This document shows, piece after piece, positions 1-5,538 of a stretch of 7,553 bases of DNA (position 1 is the first letter of the stretch; each line of letters begins with the position of its first letter). The notes beneath the pieces are model-generated. The model was not told the DNA's origin. It saw only the letters and a program-made list of their open reading frames with translations, and made no database searches. Position numbers and translations under genes: made by a program. This stretch comes from an uncultured bacterium. GTDB taxonomy: Bacteria > Methylomirabilota > Methylomirabilia > Rokubacteriales > CSP1-6. The DNA lies in NCBI GenBank assembly GCA_946479205.1, contig CAMLFJ010000141.1, positions 1 to 7,553 on the forward strand, given 5' to 3'.

Positions 1-85
1 GCTCGCCCGCGCGGCCGAGCGTGGCCGCCTTCTCCGCCACGATCTCCTTCTCGGTTCGCTGGAGGGCTTCCTCGCGGTAGTTCAC
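1..85 (-). CDS. Partial unrecognised gene, N-terminal 28 codons
   Basis: The start of a gene that runs off the left edge. Its GTG start (85-83) overlaps the TGA stop of the CoA-transferase (84-82) in a GTGA junction. A GAGGG at 96-92 lies six bases upstream as a plausible ribosome binding site. The visible peptide begins MNYREEALQRTEKEIV and continues with Glu, Lys and Ala-rich residues. It is charged, probably alpha-helical, and has no signal peptide or membrane segment. Codons end almost entirely in G or C, like the neighbours, which supports real coding. The product is not recognised from so short a piece. The overlap implies co-translation with the CoA-transferase. Confidence 0.55.
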   Translation of the reverse strand, partial: MNYREEALQRTEKEIVAEKAATLGRAGE

Positions 86-1293
86 GCCGGGCCCTCGACG
101 ACCCCCGCCGCGATGAGCTCCGCGATGCGCTCGTCCTTGTAGCCGAGGAGGTCGCGCAGCACCCCGCGGGTGTGCTGGCCCACGTGGTAGGCCGCCGGCC
201 CCCGGGGGTGCGTGGGCCGCCCGTCCAGGTGATACGGGCTGGCGGTCACGCGCAGCGAGGACAGGCCGGGATGGGGCAGCACTGGGAAGAAGCCGCGCGT
301 GGCCAGGTGCTCGGTGGCGATGACCTCGGCCGGGCGCAGCACCGGCGCGCAGGGGATGCGGGCCTCCCCGAGCACCGCGAGCGCGGCGTCCGCGCTGGGG
401 AAGGTATCGAGCCAGCCGGTGATGATCGAGCGCAGATCGCGCCAGTGCCGCCGGCGCGTCAGGGCGGTGGTGAAGCGCGGGTCCTCGGCCAGCTCCGGCC
501 GCTGCATGATCCCGAGCAGCCGCTGCCAGAGCCGCGGGGCCCCCACGATCTGCATCGCCATGTAGCGATCGCCGATCCGGTGCACGATCATGCCGGGCCG
601 CGGGTTGCCGTGCTCCTCGCCGCCGTTCAGCACCGAGGCGTAGGTGACGCTGTCGGCGCCCACGAGGGCTTCCAGCATCGAGACGTCGAGGTGCGCGCCC
701 TTCCCGGTGCGGGCGCGCCGCCAGAGGGCGGCCATGATCGCGCCCATCGCGTGGGCGGCGGCCAGGACGTCCGCGGCCTGGAGGTTCGACGCGCGCGGAG
801 CCGCCTCGTCGCCCTGCTCGAGCGCCATCATGCCGGAGGCCGCGTTGATGATGTGGGCGAAGGCGGGGCGCTCCCGCCAGGGGCCGGTCTGGCCGAAGCC
901 GGAGATCGAGCAGTAGACGATGTCGGGCTTGGCCGCGGCGACCGCGGGGTAGGCCAGGCCCAGCTTGCCCGCCACGCCCGGCGCGAAGTTCTCGATGAAC
1001 ACGTCGGCGTGGCGCGCCAGCCCCAGGACCACGTCGCGGCCCTCGGGGCGGCTCAGGTCCACCGCCACGCTCTCCTTGCCCGCGTTCACGCGCGCGAAGT
1101 AGGTGGACTGGTCGTCGCGCCCGGCCTCGATCTGGTGCGGGTTGCGGCGCATCTCGTCGCCCTCGACCGGGCGCTCGATCTTGATGACGCGGGCGCCCAG
1201 GTCGGAGAGCAGGCGCGTGCAGTAGGGACCGGCGAGCACGCGCGTCAGGTCGACGACCAGCAGGCCGTCGAGCGGCAGGGAGTCGTCGGTCAC
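82..1293 (-). CDS. CaiB/BaiF (class III) CoA-transferase family protein
   Basis: A 403-residue cytoplasmic protein of the family III CoA-transferases, which move CoA from an acyl-CoA donor to a free carboxylic acid through an aspartyl-CoA anhydride. The N-terminus has the family signature LxGLxVxDLTRVLAGPYCTRLLxDLGA (residues 8-34) followed by KIERP. NAGKESVAVDL (70-80) and the DVFIENFAPGVAGKLGL block (97-113) also match. Further matches are SISGFGQTGPW (129-139) and the RTGKGAHLDVSMLEAL helix region (195-210). Asp175 in the LQAADVLAAAHAMGA segment sits where the family's catalytic aspartate is expected (near residue 169 in characterised members). The length is normal. The start is GTG (1293-1291), because an in-frame TGA lies only six bases upstream; no clear Shine-Dalgarno is visible. 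It lies 46 bases downstream of msrA on the same strand and overlaps the next gene by 4 bases. The substrate cannot be read from sequence: racemase-type (alpha-methylacyl-CoA racemase) and transferase members look alike. Confidence 0.93.
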   Translation of the reverse strand: MTDDSLPLDGLLVVDLTRVLAGPYCTRLLSDLGARVIKIERPVEGDEMRRNPHQIEAGRDDQSTYFARVNAGKESVAVDLSRPEGRDVVLGLARHADVFIENFAPGVAGKLGLAYPAVAAAKPDIVYCSISGFGQTGPWRERPAFAHIINAASGMMALEQGDEAAPRASNLQAADVLAAAHAMGAIMAALWRRARTGKGAHLDVSMLEALVGADSVTYASVLNGGEEHGNPRPGMIVHRIGDRYMAMQIVGAPRLWQRLLGIMQRPELAEDPRFTTALTRRRHWRDLRSIITGWLDTFPSADAALAVLGEARIPCAPVLRPAEVIATEHLATRGFFPVLPHPGLSSLRVTASPYHLDGRPTHPRGPAAYHVGQHTRGVLRDLLGYKDERIAELIAAGVVEGPA

Positions 1294-1339
1294 GGGTCAG
1301 CGGGAGCGGGCGGGGACGCGCATCGGGTCGGCCGGATCC

Positions 1340-1990
1340 TCAGGTGGACTGCACCAGGCCCGTCGGACAGGAGACGCCGGTGCCGCCGACGCCGCAGTAG
1401 CCCCAGGGGTTCTTGGCGAGGTACTGCTGGTGATAGTCCTCGGCGTAGTAGTACTCGGGGGCCTGGCGGATCTCGGTGGTGATCGGCCCGTAGCCCGCCT
1501 TCTCGAGCACCGTCTGGTATGCCTTGCGCGAGGCCTCCGCGGCCTCCTGCTGGGCGGGCCCGTAGCAGTAGATGGCCGAGCGGTACTGGGTCCCCACGTC
1601 GTTGCCCTGCCGCATGCCCTGCGTCGGATCGTGGCCCTCCCAGAAGACGCGCAGCAGGGACTCGTAGGACACCTTGGCCGGATCGAAGACGACCTGGACG
1701 ACCTCGGCGTGGCCGGTCGCGCCGCTACACACCTCCTCGTAGGTCGGGTTCGGCGTGTGGCCGCCCGCGTAGCCCACGGAGGTCGAGTAGACGCCCGGGA
1801 TCCCCCAGAACTTCTTCTCCTCGCCCCAGAAGCAGCCCATGCCGAAGACGGCGCGCTCGGTCCCCGCCGGGAAGGGAGGCTCGAGACGGGCTCCGGTCAC
1901 GAAGTGGGTCTCGGGAACCGGCATGCGCTCCTGGCGGCCGGGGAGCGCCTCGGCGGCCGACGGCAAACCGCGCTTCTTCAAACCGAACAT
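1340..1990 (-). CDS. msrA: Peptide-methionine (S)-S-oxide reductase MsrA
   Basis: MsrA reduces the S-epimer of methionine sulfoxide in proteins and free methionine, recycled by thioredoxin; the protein is cytoplasmic, with no signal peptide. This 216-residue protein is of the long, E. coli-like type, including the N-terminal [15 protein letters not shown] extension (residues 11-25). The active site GCFWG carries catalytic Cys53. Glu96 in GHAE, Asp131 and Tyr136 in [13 protein letters not shown] match the substrate-binding residues. [21 protein letters not shown] (180-200) gives resolving Cys199, and GTGVSCP gives the second recycling Cys208. All three redox cysteines are therefore present. 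The ATG start is supported by a strong GGGAGGAGG ribosome binding site. It heads a minus-strand group with the CoA-transferase and is divergent from the aldolase gene. No msrB is visible in the window. Confidence 0.97.
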   Translation of the reverse strand: MFGLKKRGLPSAAEALPGRQERMPVPETHFVTGARLEPPFPAGTERAVFGMGCFWGEEKKFWGIPGVYSTSVGYAGGHTPNPTYEEVCSGATGHAEVVQVVFDPAKVSYESLLRVFWEGHDPTQGMRQGNDVGTQYRSAIYCYGPAQQEAAEASRKAYQTVLEKAGYGPITTEIRQAPEYYYAEDYHQQYLAKNPWGYCGVGGTGVSCPTGLVQST

Positions 1991-1997
1991 GAGGGGT

Positions 1998-2006
1998 CCT
2001 CCTCCC
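1998..2006 (-). promoter_or_regulatory. Strong ribosome binding site of msrA
   Basis: On the minus strand the sequence GGGAGGAGG lies seven bases before the msrA ATG (1990-1988). It is a near-ideal anti-16S match and fixes this start. It contrasts with the divergent aldolase gene, which has no such site. Confidence 0.75.
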
Positions 2007-2011
2007 GGTAG

Positions 2012-2017
2012 AGCCTA
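2012..2017 (-). promoter_or_regulatory. Possible -10 box for msrA
   Basis: On the minus strand TAGGCT matches the TANNNT core of a sigma70-type -10 element. It sits 21 bases upstream of the msrA ATG, leaving room for transcription to start ahead of the GGGAGGAGG site. No good -35 box is seen 16-18 bases further upstream; TGGCCT is the best and is weak. This is inference from spacing and a short motif only. Confidence 0.25.
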
Positions 2018-2046
2018 CATCAGGGCGGGGGCCGAGGCCACTCTGC

Positions 2047-2052
2047 TATGCT
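2047..2052 (+). promoter_or_regulatory. Possible -10 box for the aldolase gene (leaderless start)
   Basis: TATGCT fits the TANNNT core of a -10 element and ends eight bases before the ATG at 2061. Transcription would therefore begin at or within a couple of bases of the start codon, giving a leaderless mRNA. This agrees with the absence of a Shine-Dalgarno before this gene. No recognisable -35 box lies upstream in the G-rich stretch at 2021-2036. Confidence 0.35.
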
Positions 2053-2060
2053 CGACCGGC

Positions 2061-2999
2061 ATGAGTGCACGCGACTGGAACTGGGAGCGACAGCTGCACG
2101 GGATCGTCCCGCCGCTGATCTCGCCGCTGGACGACGAGGGCGCGCCGGACGCGGGCGCCATGACCGCGCTGGTGGACCACGTGATCGGCGGCGGCTGCTC
2201 GGGTCTGTTCATGCTGGGCGGGTGCGGCGAGGGCGCCTGGCTCACCTCCGGGCAGCGCGGAGCGGTGGTGCGGGCGGCGGCGCGCGCGGCCGCCGGGCGC
2301 GCGCCGGTGCTGGCCGGCGTGATGCTGCCCGCCACCGGGCCCGCGGTCGAGGCGGCCCGCCAGGCCGCCGGGGAAGGCGCGGACGCGCTCGTGGTCGGCT
2401 CGCCGTACTACTTCGGGGTCGAGCCCGCCGCGCAGGAGCGCCACGTGGAAGCGGTGCTCGCCGCGACGCCGCTCCCCGCCCTGCTCTACAACATCCCCCA
2501 GTGCACGCACCACGTGCTCCCCGCCGACACGGTGGCCCGGCTGGCCCGCGATCCCCGCGTGCTCGGCATCAAGGACTCGGCGGGCGACTTCGAGGCCTTC
2601 CAGAAGCTGCTCGCGATCAAGCGCGAGCGCCCGCGCTTCCGCGTCCTGCAGGGCCACGAGGCGCTGGCCGCGGCGAGCCTGCTCCAGGGGGGCGACGGCA
2701 TGGTGCCGGGCATGGCCAATCTCGCGCCCGCGCTCTTCGTCGACCTGCAGGCCGCCGCCGACCGCGGCGCGGCGGCGGAGTGCGCGGCGCTCCAGCGGCG
2801 GGTGACCGCGATCGCGCGGATCTACCAGCAGGGGCCGTGGCTGTCCGCGCTCAAGGCCGCGTGCGCGATGCTGGGACTGGGCAACGGCCGCCCGGCGCCG
2901 CCCCTCGCGCCCGCCGCCCCCGCCGCGCGGGAAGCGATCGCGGCGCTGCTCGACGAGGCGGGCCTGGGCGCGGCCGCGGGAGCCATGCGCACCCGGTGA
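2061..2999 (+). CDS. Dihydrodipicolinate synthase/N-acetylneuraminate lyase family aldolase
   Basis: A 312-residue class I aldolase of the DHDPS/NAL superfamily, a TIM barrel that forms a Schiff base between a lysine and a 2-oxo acid such as pyruvate. Visible motifs are GIVPPLISPLDDEG (residues 14-27), GLFMLGGCGEGAWLT (48-62), ADALVVGSPYYFG (107-119), LLYNIP (141-146) with catalytic Tyr143, and VLGIKDSAGD (167-176) with Schiff-base Lys171. Length is typical. It is probably not the lysine-pathway DapA. The Thr-Thr pair of DapA (residues 44-45 in E. coli) is replaced by Gly54-Cys55, and the carboxylate-binding Arg (138 in E. coli) aligns with Cys148. The ATG at 2061 is chosen because it sits right before the family's N-terminal region and after a possible -10 box; the open frame upstream overlaps msrA antisense. 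It is coupled by GTGA overlap to a HAD phosphatase. The substrate is unknown. Confidence 0.9.
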   Translation: MSARDWNWERQLHGIVPPLISPLDDEGAPDAGAMTALVDHVIGGGCSGLFMLGGCGEGAWLTSGQRGAVVRAAARAAAGRAPVLAGVMLPATGPAVEAARQAAGEGADALVVGSPYYFGVEPAAQERHVEAVLAATPLPALLYNIPQCTHHVLPADTVARLARDPRVLGIKDSAGDFEAFQKLLAIKRERPRFRVLQGHEALAAASLLQGGDGMVPGMANLAPALFVDLQAAADRGAAAECAALQRRVTAIARIYQQGPWLSALKAACAMLGLGNGRPAPPLAPAAPAAREAIAALLDEAGLGAAAGAMRTR

Positions 3000-3634
3000 A
3001 GCTCGAGGCGGTCATCTTCGACATGGACGGCGTTCTCGTGGACTCGGAGCCGTTCGGCTTCGAGGCGCTGCGCCGGGTCATGGCGCGCTACGGGCTCGGG
3101 TACTCGGAGGAAGAGAACGCGGAGTTCCTCGGGCGCACCACCCTCGAGTCGTGCCGCATCCTGAAGGCCCGTCACTCCCTGCCGGATCCGGCGGAGACGC
3201 TCGCCGACCTCTACATCGAGGGCATGCTCGCGCAGATCGGGGCCGGCCCGATTCCCATGCCCGGCGTGCCCGAGGTGCTGGAGCGCGTGCGGGCCGGGGG
3301 CTATCGACTGGCCCTCGCCTCGTCCGCGGAGGTCCGGTTGATCCAGGCCAACCTCACCGCGCTCGCGCTCGGCCCGCTCTTCGAGGCGGTGGTCTCCGGC
3401 ACCCAGGTCGCCCGCGGCAAGCCCGCGCCCGACGTGTTCCTCGCCGCGGCCGACCGCCTCGCGGTGGCGCCCGACCGCTGCCTCGTCGTCGAGGACTCGC
3501 GCAACGGCCTGCTCGCGGCCAAGGCCGCCGGCATGGCGTGCGCGGTGGTGCCCTGCGCCAACACCCGCCACCAGGACTTCCGCGAGGCGGATCACCATCT
3601 CGCCGCGCTCCCCGACCTCCTGGCCCTCCTCTAG
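2996..3634 (+). CDS. HAD-superfamily hydrolase, subfamily IA (phosphatase/beta-phosphoglucomutase-like)
   Basis: A 212-residue cytoplasmic HAD enzyme, likely a small-molecule phosphatase or phosphomutase. All four HAD motifs are visible. Motif I is FDMDGVLVDSE (residues 8-18) with nucleophile Asp9 and acid/base Asp11. Motif II is LALASS (residues 105-110, Ser109). Motif III is GKPAPD (Lys142), and motif IV is VVEDSRNGLLAAKAAGM with acidic residues Glu166-Asp167. Residues about 15-85 form the helical C1-type cap expected of subfamily IA (GPH, PGMB and CbbY relatives). The GTG start at 2996 overlaps the aldolase TGA; a GGGAG at 2978-2982 lies 13 bases upstream. No nearby in-frame ATG gives a better start, and motif I immediately follows. 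Its stop shares the palindrome CTAG with the convergent mtgA. The aldolase partner suggests a phosphorylated sugar acid or 2-oxo-acid product as substrate, but this is inference. Confidence 0.93.
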   Translation: MKLEAVIFDMDGVLVDSEPFGFEALRRVMARYGLGYSEEENAEFLGRTTLESCRILKARHSLPDPAETLADLYIEGMLAQIGAGPIPMPGVPEVLERVRAGGYRLALASSAEVRLIQANLTALALGPLFEAVVSGTQVARGKPAPDVFLAAADRLAVAPDRCLVVEDSRNGLLAAKAAGMACAVVPCANTRHQDFREADHHLAALPDLLALL

Positions 3635-4347
3635 AGCTGCTTGAAGAGGAACGCGGCGCGGCTCATCCGCCGCTCGATCGCGGCCACGTGGCGCCGGTAG
3701 GCCGCGCTGGTCGCGCCGGGGTGCCACGAGGACGGATTCGGCAGCGTGGCGGCGAGCTGGGCCGCCTCGCTCTCGTCGAGGTCGGCGGCCGCCTTGCCGA
3801 AGTAGCGCTGGCTCGCCGCGCCCGCCCCGTAGACGCCGGGTCCGAACTCCACCACGTTGAGGTAGAGCTCGAGGATGCGCCGCTTGGAGAGCGTGCGCTC
3901 GAGCTGCCAGGTCAGGATCACCTCGCGCGCTTTTCGGAGGGGGTTGCGCGACGGGGAGAGCCAGAGGTTCTTGGCGAGCTGTTGCGTGATGGTGGACGCT
4001 CCCCGCGGCAGCTCGCGGTCCCGCAGCGCGTCCTCGAGCGCGTTCTGCATCTCGGCGAGCGCGAAGCCGTGGTGGGAGAAGAAGCCGATGTCCTCGCCCA
4101 CCAGCACCGCGCGCTTGAGCGCGGGGGAGATCGCGGAGTAGGACGTCCAGGTCCAGGCGATCCGGTCGGGCCGGCCGGTCGCGCGCTGCTGGGCGCGGTA
4201 GCGCTCGATGAACGCGGTGGTCGCGGGGCGGCCGGTGGCGAGTCGCCCCACCGCGGGCCACCGCCAGATCTCGACGCCGATCCAGATCGCCGCGGCGAGC
4301 AGCACGAGGGCGACCACCCGGCCCGCCCAGCCCCGTCGCCTCCGCAT
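3631..4347 (-). CDS. mtgA: Monofunctional biosynthetic peptidoglycan transglycosylase MtgA
   Basis: A GT51 glycosyltransferase that polymerises lipid II into glycan strands on the outer face of the inner membrane. It has no penicillin-binding transpeptidase domain. The 238-residue length matches MtgA (about 240). Residues 2-5 are four arginines, followed by one transmembrane anchor at about 8-28. Motif 1 is VGEDIGFFSHHG with catalytic Glu85. Motif 2 is GASTITQQLAKN (116-127), with Gln122 and Lys126. Motif 3 is RKAREVILTWQLE (138-150) and motif 4 is KRRILELYLNVVEFG (155-169). The C-terminal AAQLAATLPNPSSWHP block (199-210) is motif 5. All expected signatures are intact. The ATG at 4347 is preferred because it directly precedes the basic N-terminus and anchor. 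It is divergent from the amidohydrolase across 24 bases and tail-to-tail with the HAD gene. MtgA presence points to a Gram-negative type of envelope. Confidence 0.96.
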   Translation of the reverse strand: MRRRRGWAGRVVALVLLAAAIWIGVEIWRWPAVGRLATGRPATTAFIERYRAQQRATGRPDRIAWTWTSYSAISPALKRAVLVGEDIGFFSHHGFALAEMQNALEDALRDRELPRGASTITQQLAKNLWLSPSRNPLRKAREVILTWQLERTLSKRRILELYLNVVEFGPGVYGAGAASQRYFGKAAADLDESEAAQLAATLPNPSSWHPGATSAAYRRHVAAIERRMSRAAFLFKQL

Positions 4348-4371
4348 GGCCCATGGTATCGTGGTGGGCCG
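4348..4371. promoter_or_regulatory. 24-bp divergent start region with overlapping -10-like boxes and an inverted repeat
   Basis: This whole spacer separates the divergent ATGs of mtgA (4347) and the amidohydrolase (4372). On the plus strand TATCGT (4357-4362) ends nine bases before its ATG. On the minus strand TACCAT (4358-4353) ends five bases before the mtgA ATG. The two boxes share bases 4357-4358. GGCCCA (4348-4353) and TGGGCC (4365-4370) form a 6-bp inverted repeat with an 11-base spacer. Any -35 boxes would have to lie inside the opposite coding regions. There is no clear Shine-Dalgarno on either side beyond a GGTGGG at 4364-4369. Promoter assignment is inference. Confidence 0.35.
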
Positions 4372-5538
4372 ATGGACGCCCTCAAGCAACGCATCGCGGA
4401 GTCGGTGGACGAGCTGGGCGACGAGCTCGCCGCCCTGTCGGCCCGCATCCACGCGCATCCCGAGCTGGCCTTCGAGGAGCGGCTCGCCTGCGGCTTCATC
4501 GGCGACTTCCTCGCCAAGCACGGCTTCCAGGTCGAGACCGGCGTGGGCGGCGTCGAGACCGCGTTCCGCGCGACCATCGAGACCGGGTCCGGGCCGACGC
4601 TCGCCATCCTCTGCGAGTACGACGCGCTGCCCGGCATCGGCCACGCCTGCGGGCACAACGTCATCGGCGCCGCGGGCGCCGGCGCGGGCGCCGCGCTGAT
4701 GGCGGTGCGCGACCGCCTGGGCGGCGGGCGCATCCAGGTGATCGGCACGCCCGCCGAGGAGCGGGGCGGGGGCAAGGGAGTGCTGGTGGACGCGGGGGTC
4801 TTCGCGGGCGTGGACGGCGCGATGATGATCCACGGCTTCGACCGCACGCTGCTCCACCAGGACCTGCTCGGGGTCGTGCGGGTGACGCTCGAGTGGGCGG
4901 GCCGCGCCGCGCACGCCTCGACGGACCCGTGGGAAGGCGTGAACGCGCTCGACGCCTGTGTCGGGACCTTCAACGCGGTGTCCATGCTGCGCCAGCAGAT
5001 GCGCCCCGATTGCCGCATCCACGGCATCGTCGCGGAGGGCGGCGCCGCCGCCAACATCATCCCCGAGCGCGCGGTCGCCGACTTCAACGTGCGCGGGCCG
5101 AGCCTCGAGGCGATGTGGGCGCTCTACCGGCGCGTGATCGCGTGCGCCGAGGGCGCGGCGGCCGCCACGTCCACGCGTCTGACCGTCACCCAGCACACGG
5201 ACGTCTACGAGCCGCTCCGGCGCAACCAGGCGCTGAACGACGTCTTCGCGGGCAACCTGGCCGCGGCCGGGCTCGCCGAGGGCCCGGCCGCGCCCGATCG
5301 CCTCGCCTCCTCGGACATTGGCAACGTGAGCCAGGTCACGCCGACGATCCACGCCTGGGTGGCGATCGCGCCCCTCGGGACCGCGATCCACACCCGGGAG
5401 TTCGCGGCCGCCGCGGTGACGCCGGCCGCGCGGGCCGGGCTGCTCGCGGGCGCCAAGCTCATGGCCCTCAGCGCGGCGGACCTGCTCGCCGATCCGTCCC
5501 GGCTCGCCGCGATGAAGGAGGAATTCACGCGCCGGTGA
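4372..5538 (+). CDS. M20 family metallopeptidase/amidohydrolase (ACY1L2/PM20D2- and AbgB-like)
   Basis: A 388-residue cytoplasmic zinc (or manganese) hydrolase that cleaves an amide bond in small N-acyl amino acids or dipeptide-like substrates. RIHAHPELAFEE (residues 25-36) and CEYDALPGIGHACGHNVIG (81-99) are hallmark blocks of the ACY1L2/AbgB-like branch. Probable metal ligands and catalytic residues are Cys93 and His95 (CGH), Glu129-Glu130 (TPAEERGGGKG), His154 (MMIHG) and His340 (AIHTREF). The insert dimerisation domain spans roughly 165-280, with GRAAHAS (177-183) and GGAAANIIPERA (223-234). SSDIGNVSQVTPTIHAWV (313-330) is also typical of this branch. The length is normal and no signal peptide is seen. 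The ATG at 4372 is chosen because the family's N-terminal helix follows directly. It overlaps the TAXI protein gene by GTGA. Candidate roles are aminobenzoyl-glutamate-like or N-acyl amino acid hydrolysis; the substrate is not determinable here. Confidence 0.93.
   Translation: MDALKQRIAESVDELGDELAALSARIHAHPELAFEERLACGFIGDFLAKHGFQVETGVGGVETAFRATIETGSGPTLAILCEYDALPGIGHACGHNVIGAAGAGAGAALMAVRDRLGGGRIQVIGTPAEERGGGKGVLVDAGVFAGVDGAMMIHGFDRTLLHQDLLGVVRVTLEWAGRAAHASTDPWEGVNALDACVGTFNAVSMLRQQMRPDCRIHGIVAEGGAAANIIPERAVADFNVRGPSLEAMWALYRRVIACAEGAAAATSTRLTVTQHTDVYEPLRRNQALNDVFAGNLAAAGLAEGPAAPDRLASSDIGNVSQVTPTIHAWVAIAPLGTAIHTREFAAAAVTPAARAGLLAGAKLMALSAADLLADPSRLAAMKEEFTRR
5515..5521 (+). promoter_or_regulatory. 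Shine-Dalgarno within the end of the amidohydrolase gene, for the TAXI gene
   Basis: AAGGAGG is a near-perfect anti-16S match embedded in the Lys-Glu-Glu codons at the amidohydrolase C-terminus. It lies 13 bases before the GTG at 5535, which is longer than the usual 5-9. It supports coupled re-initiation at the GTGA junction, although the long spacing leaves some doubt. Confidence 0.5.

Noticed and set aside
1294..1339. Possible terminator between msrA and the CoA-transferase
   Set aside because: The 46 bases are GC-rich but show no stem followed by a T-run on either strand.
172..1482. Long plus-strand open frame (436 codons) opposite the CoA-transferase and msrA
   Set aside because: Its translation is an Arg/Gly/Ala/His-rich string with no family motif. 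It is antisense to two genes with intact catalytic signatures, as expected of stop-poor GC-rich DNA.
2008..2018. Short inverted repeat GTAG-AGC-CTAC upstream of msrA as an operator
   Set aside because: A 4-bp stem is too short to separate from chance; it also overlaps the possible -10 box, so it is not reported as a site.
1839..2060. N-terminal extension of the aldolase to 1839
   Set aside because: It would lie antisense within msrA and across the promoter spacer; the family's N-terminus fits the ATG at 2061.
2048..2995. ATG at 2048 as an earlier start for the HAD protein
   Set aside because: This frame through the aldolase gene is Arg/Ala/Gly-rich with no motif. HAD motif I begins right after the GTG at 2996 and the length from there fits the family.
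2061..2999. Naming the aldolase dapA
   Set aside because: The Thr-Thr relay pair and the substrate-binding Arg typical of DapA are replaced, so only family-level assignment is supported.
3918..5087. Minus-strand open frames opposite the amidohydrolase and TAXI genes (also 5205-6611)
   Set aside because: Low-complexity Ser/Pro/Arg/Ala translations with no domains, opposite clear coding genes.
4353..5534. Plus-strand open frame running in from upstream of the TAXI gene, in frame with it
   Set aside because: The part before 5535 overlaps the amidohydrolase in another frame and reads as Arg-rich nonsense; recognisable TAXI sequence begins only after the GTG at 5535.
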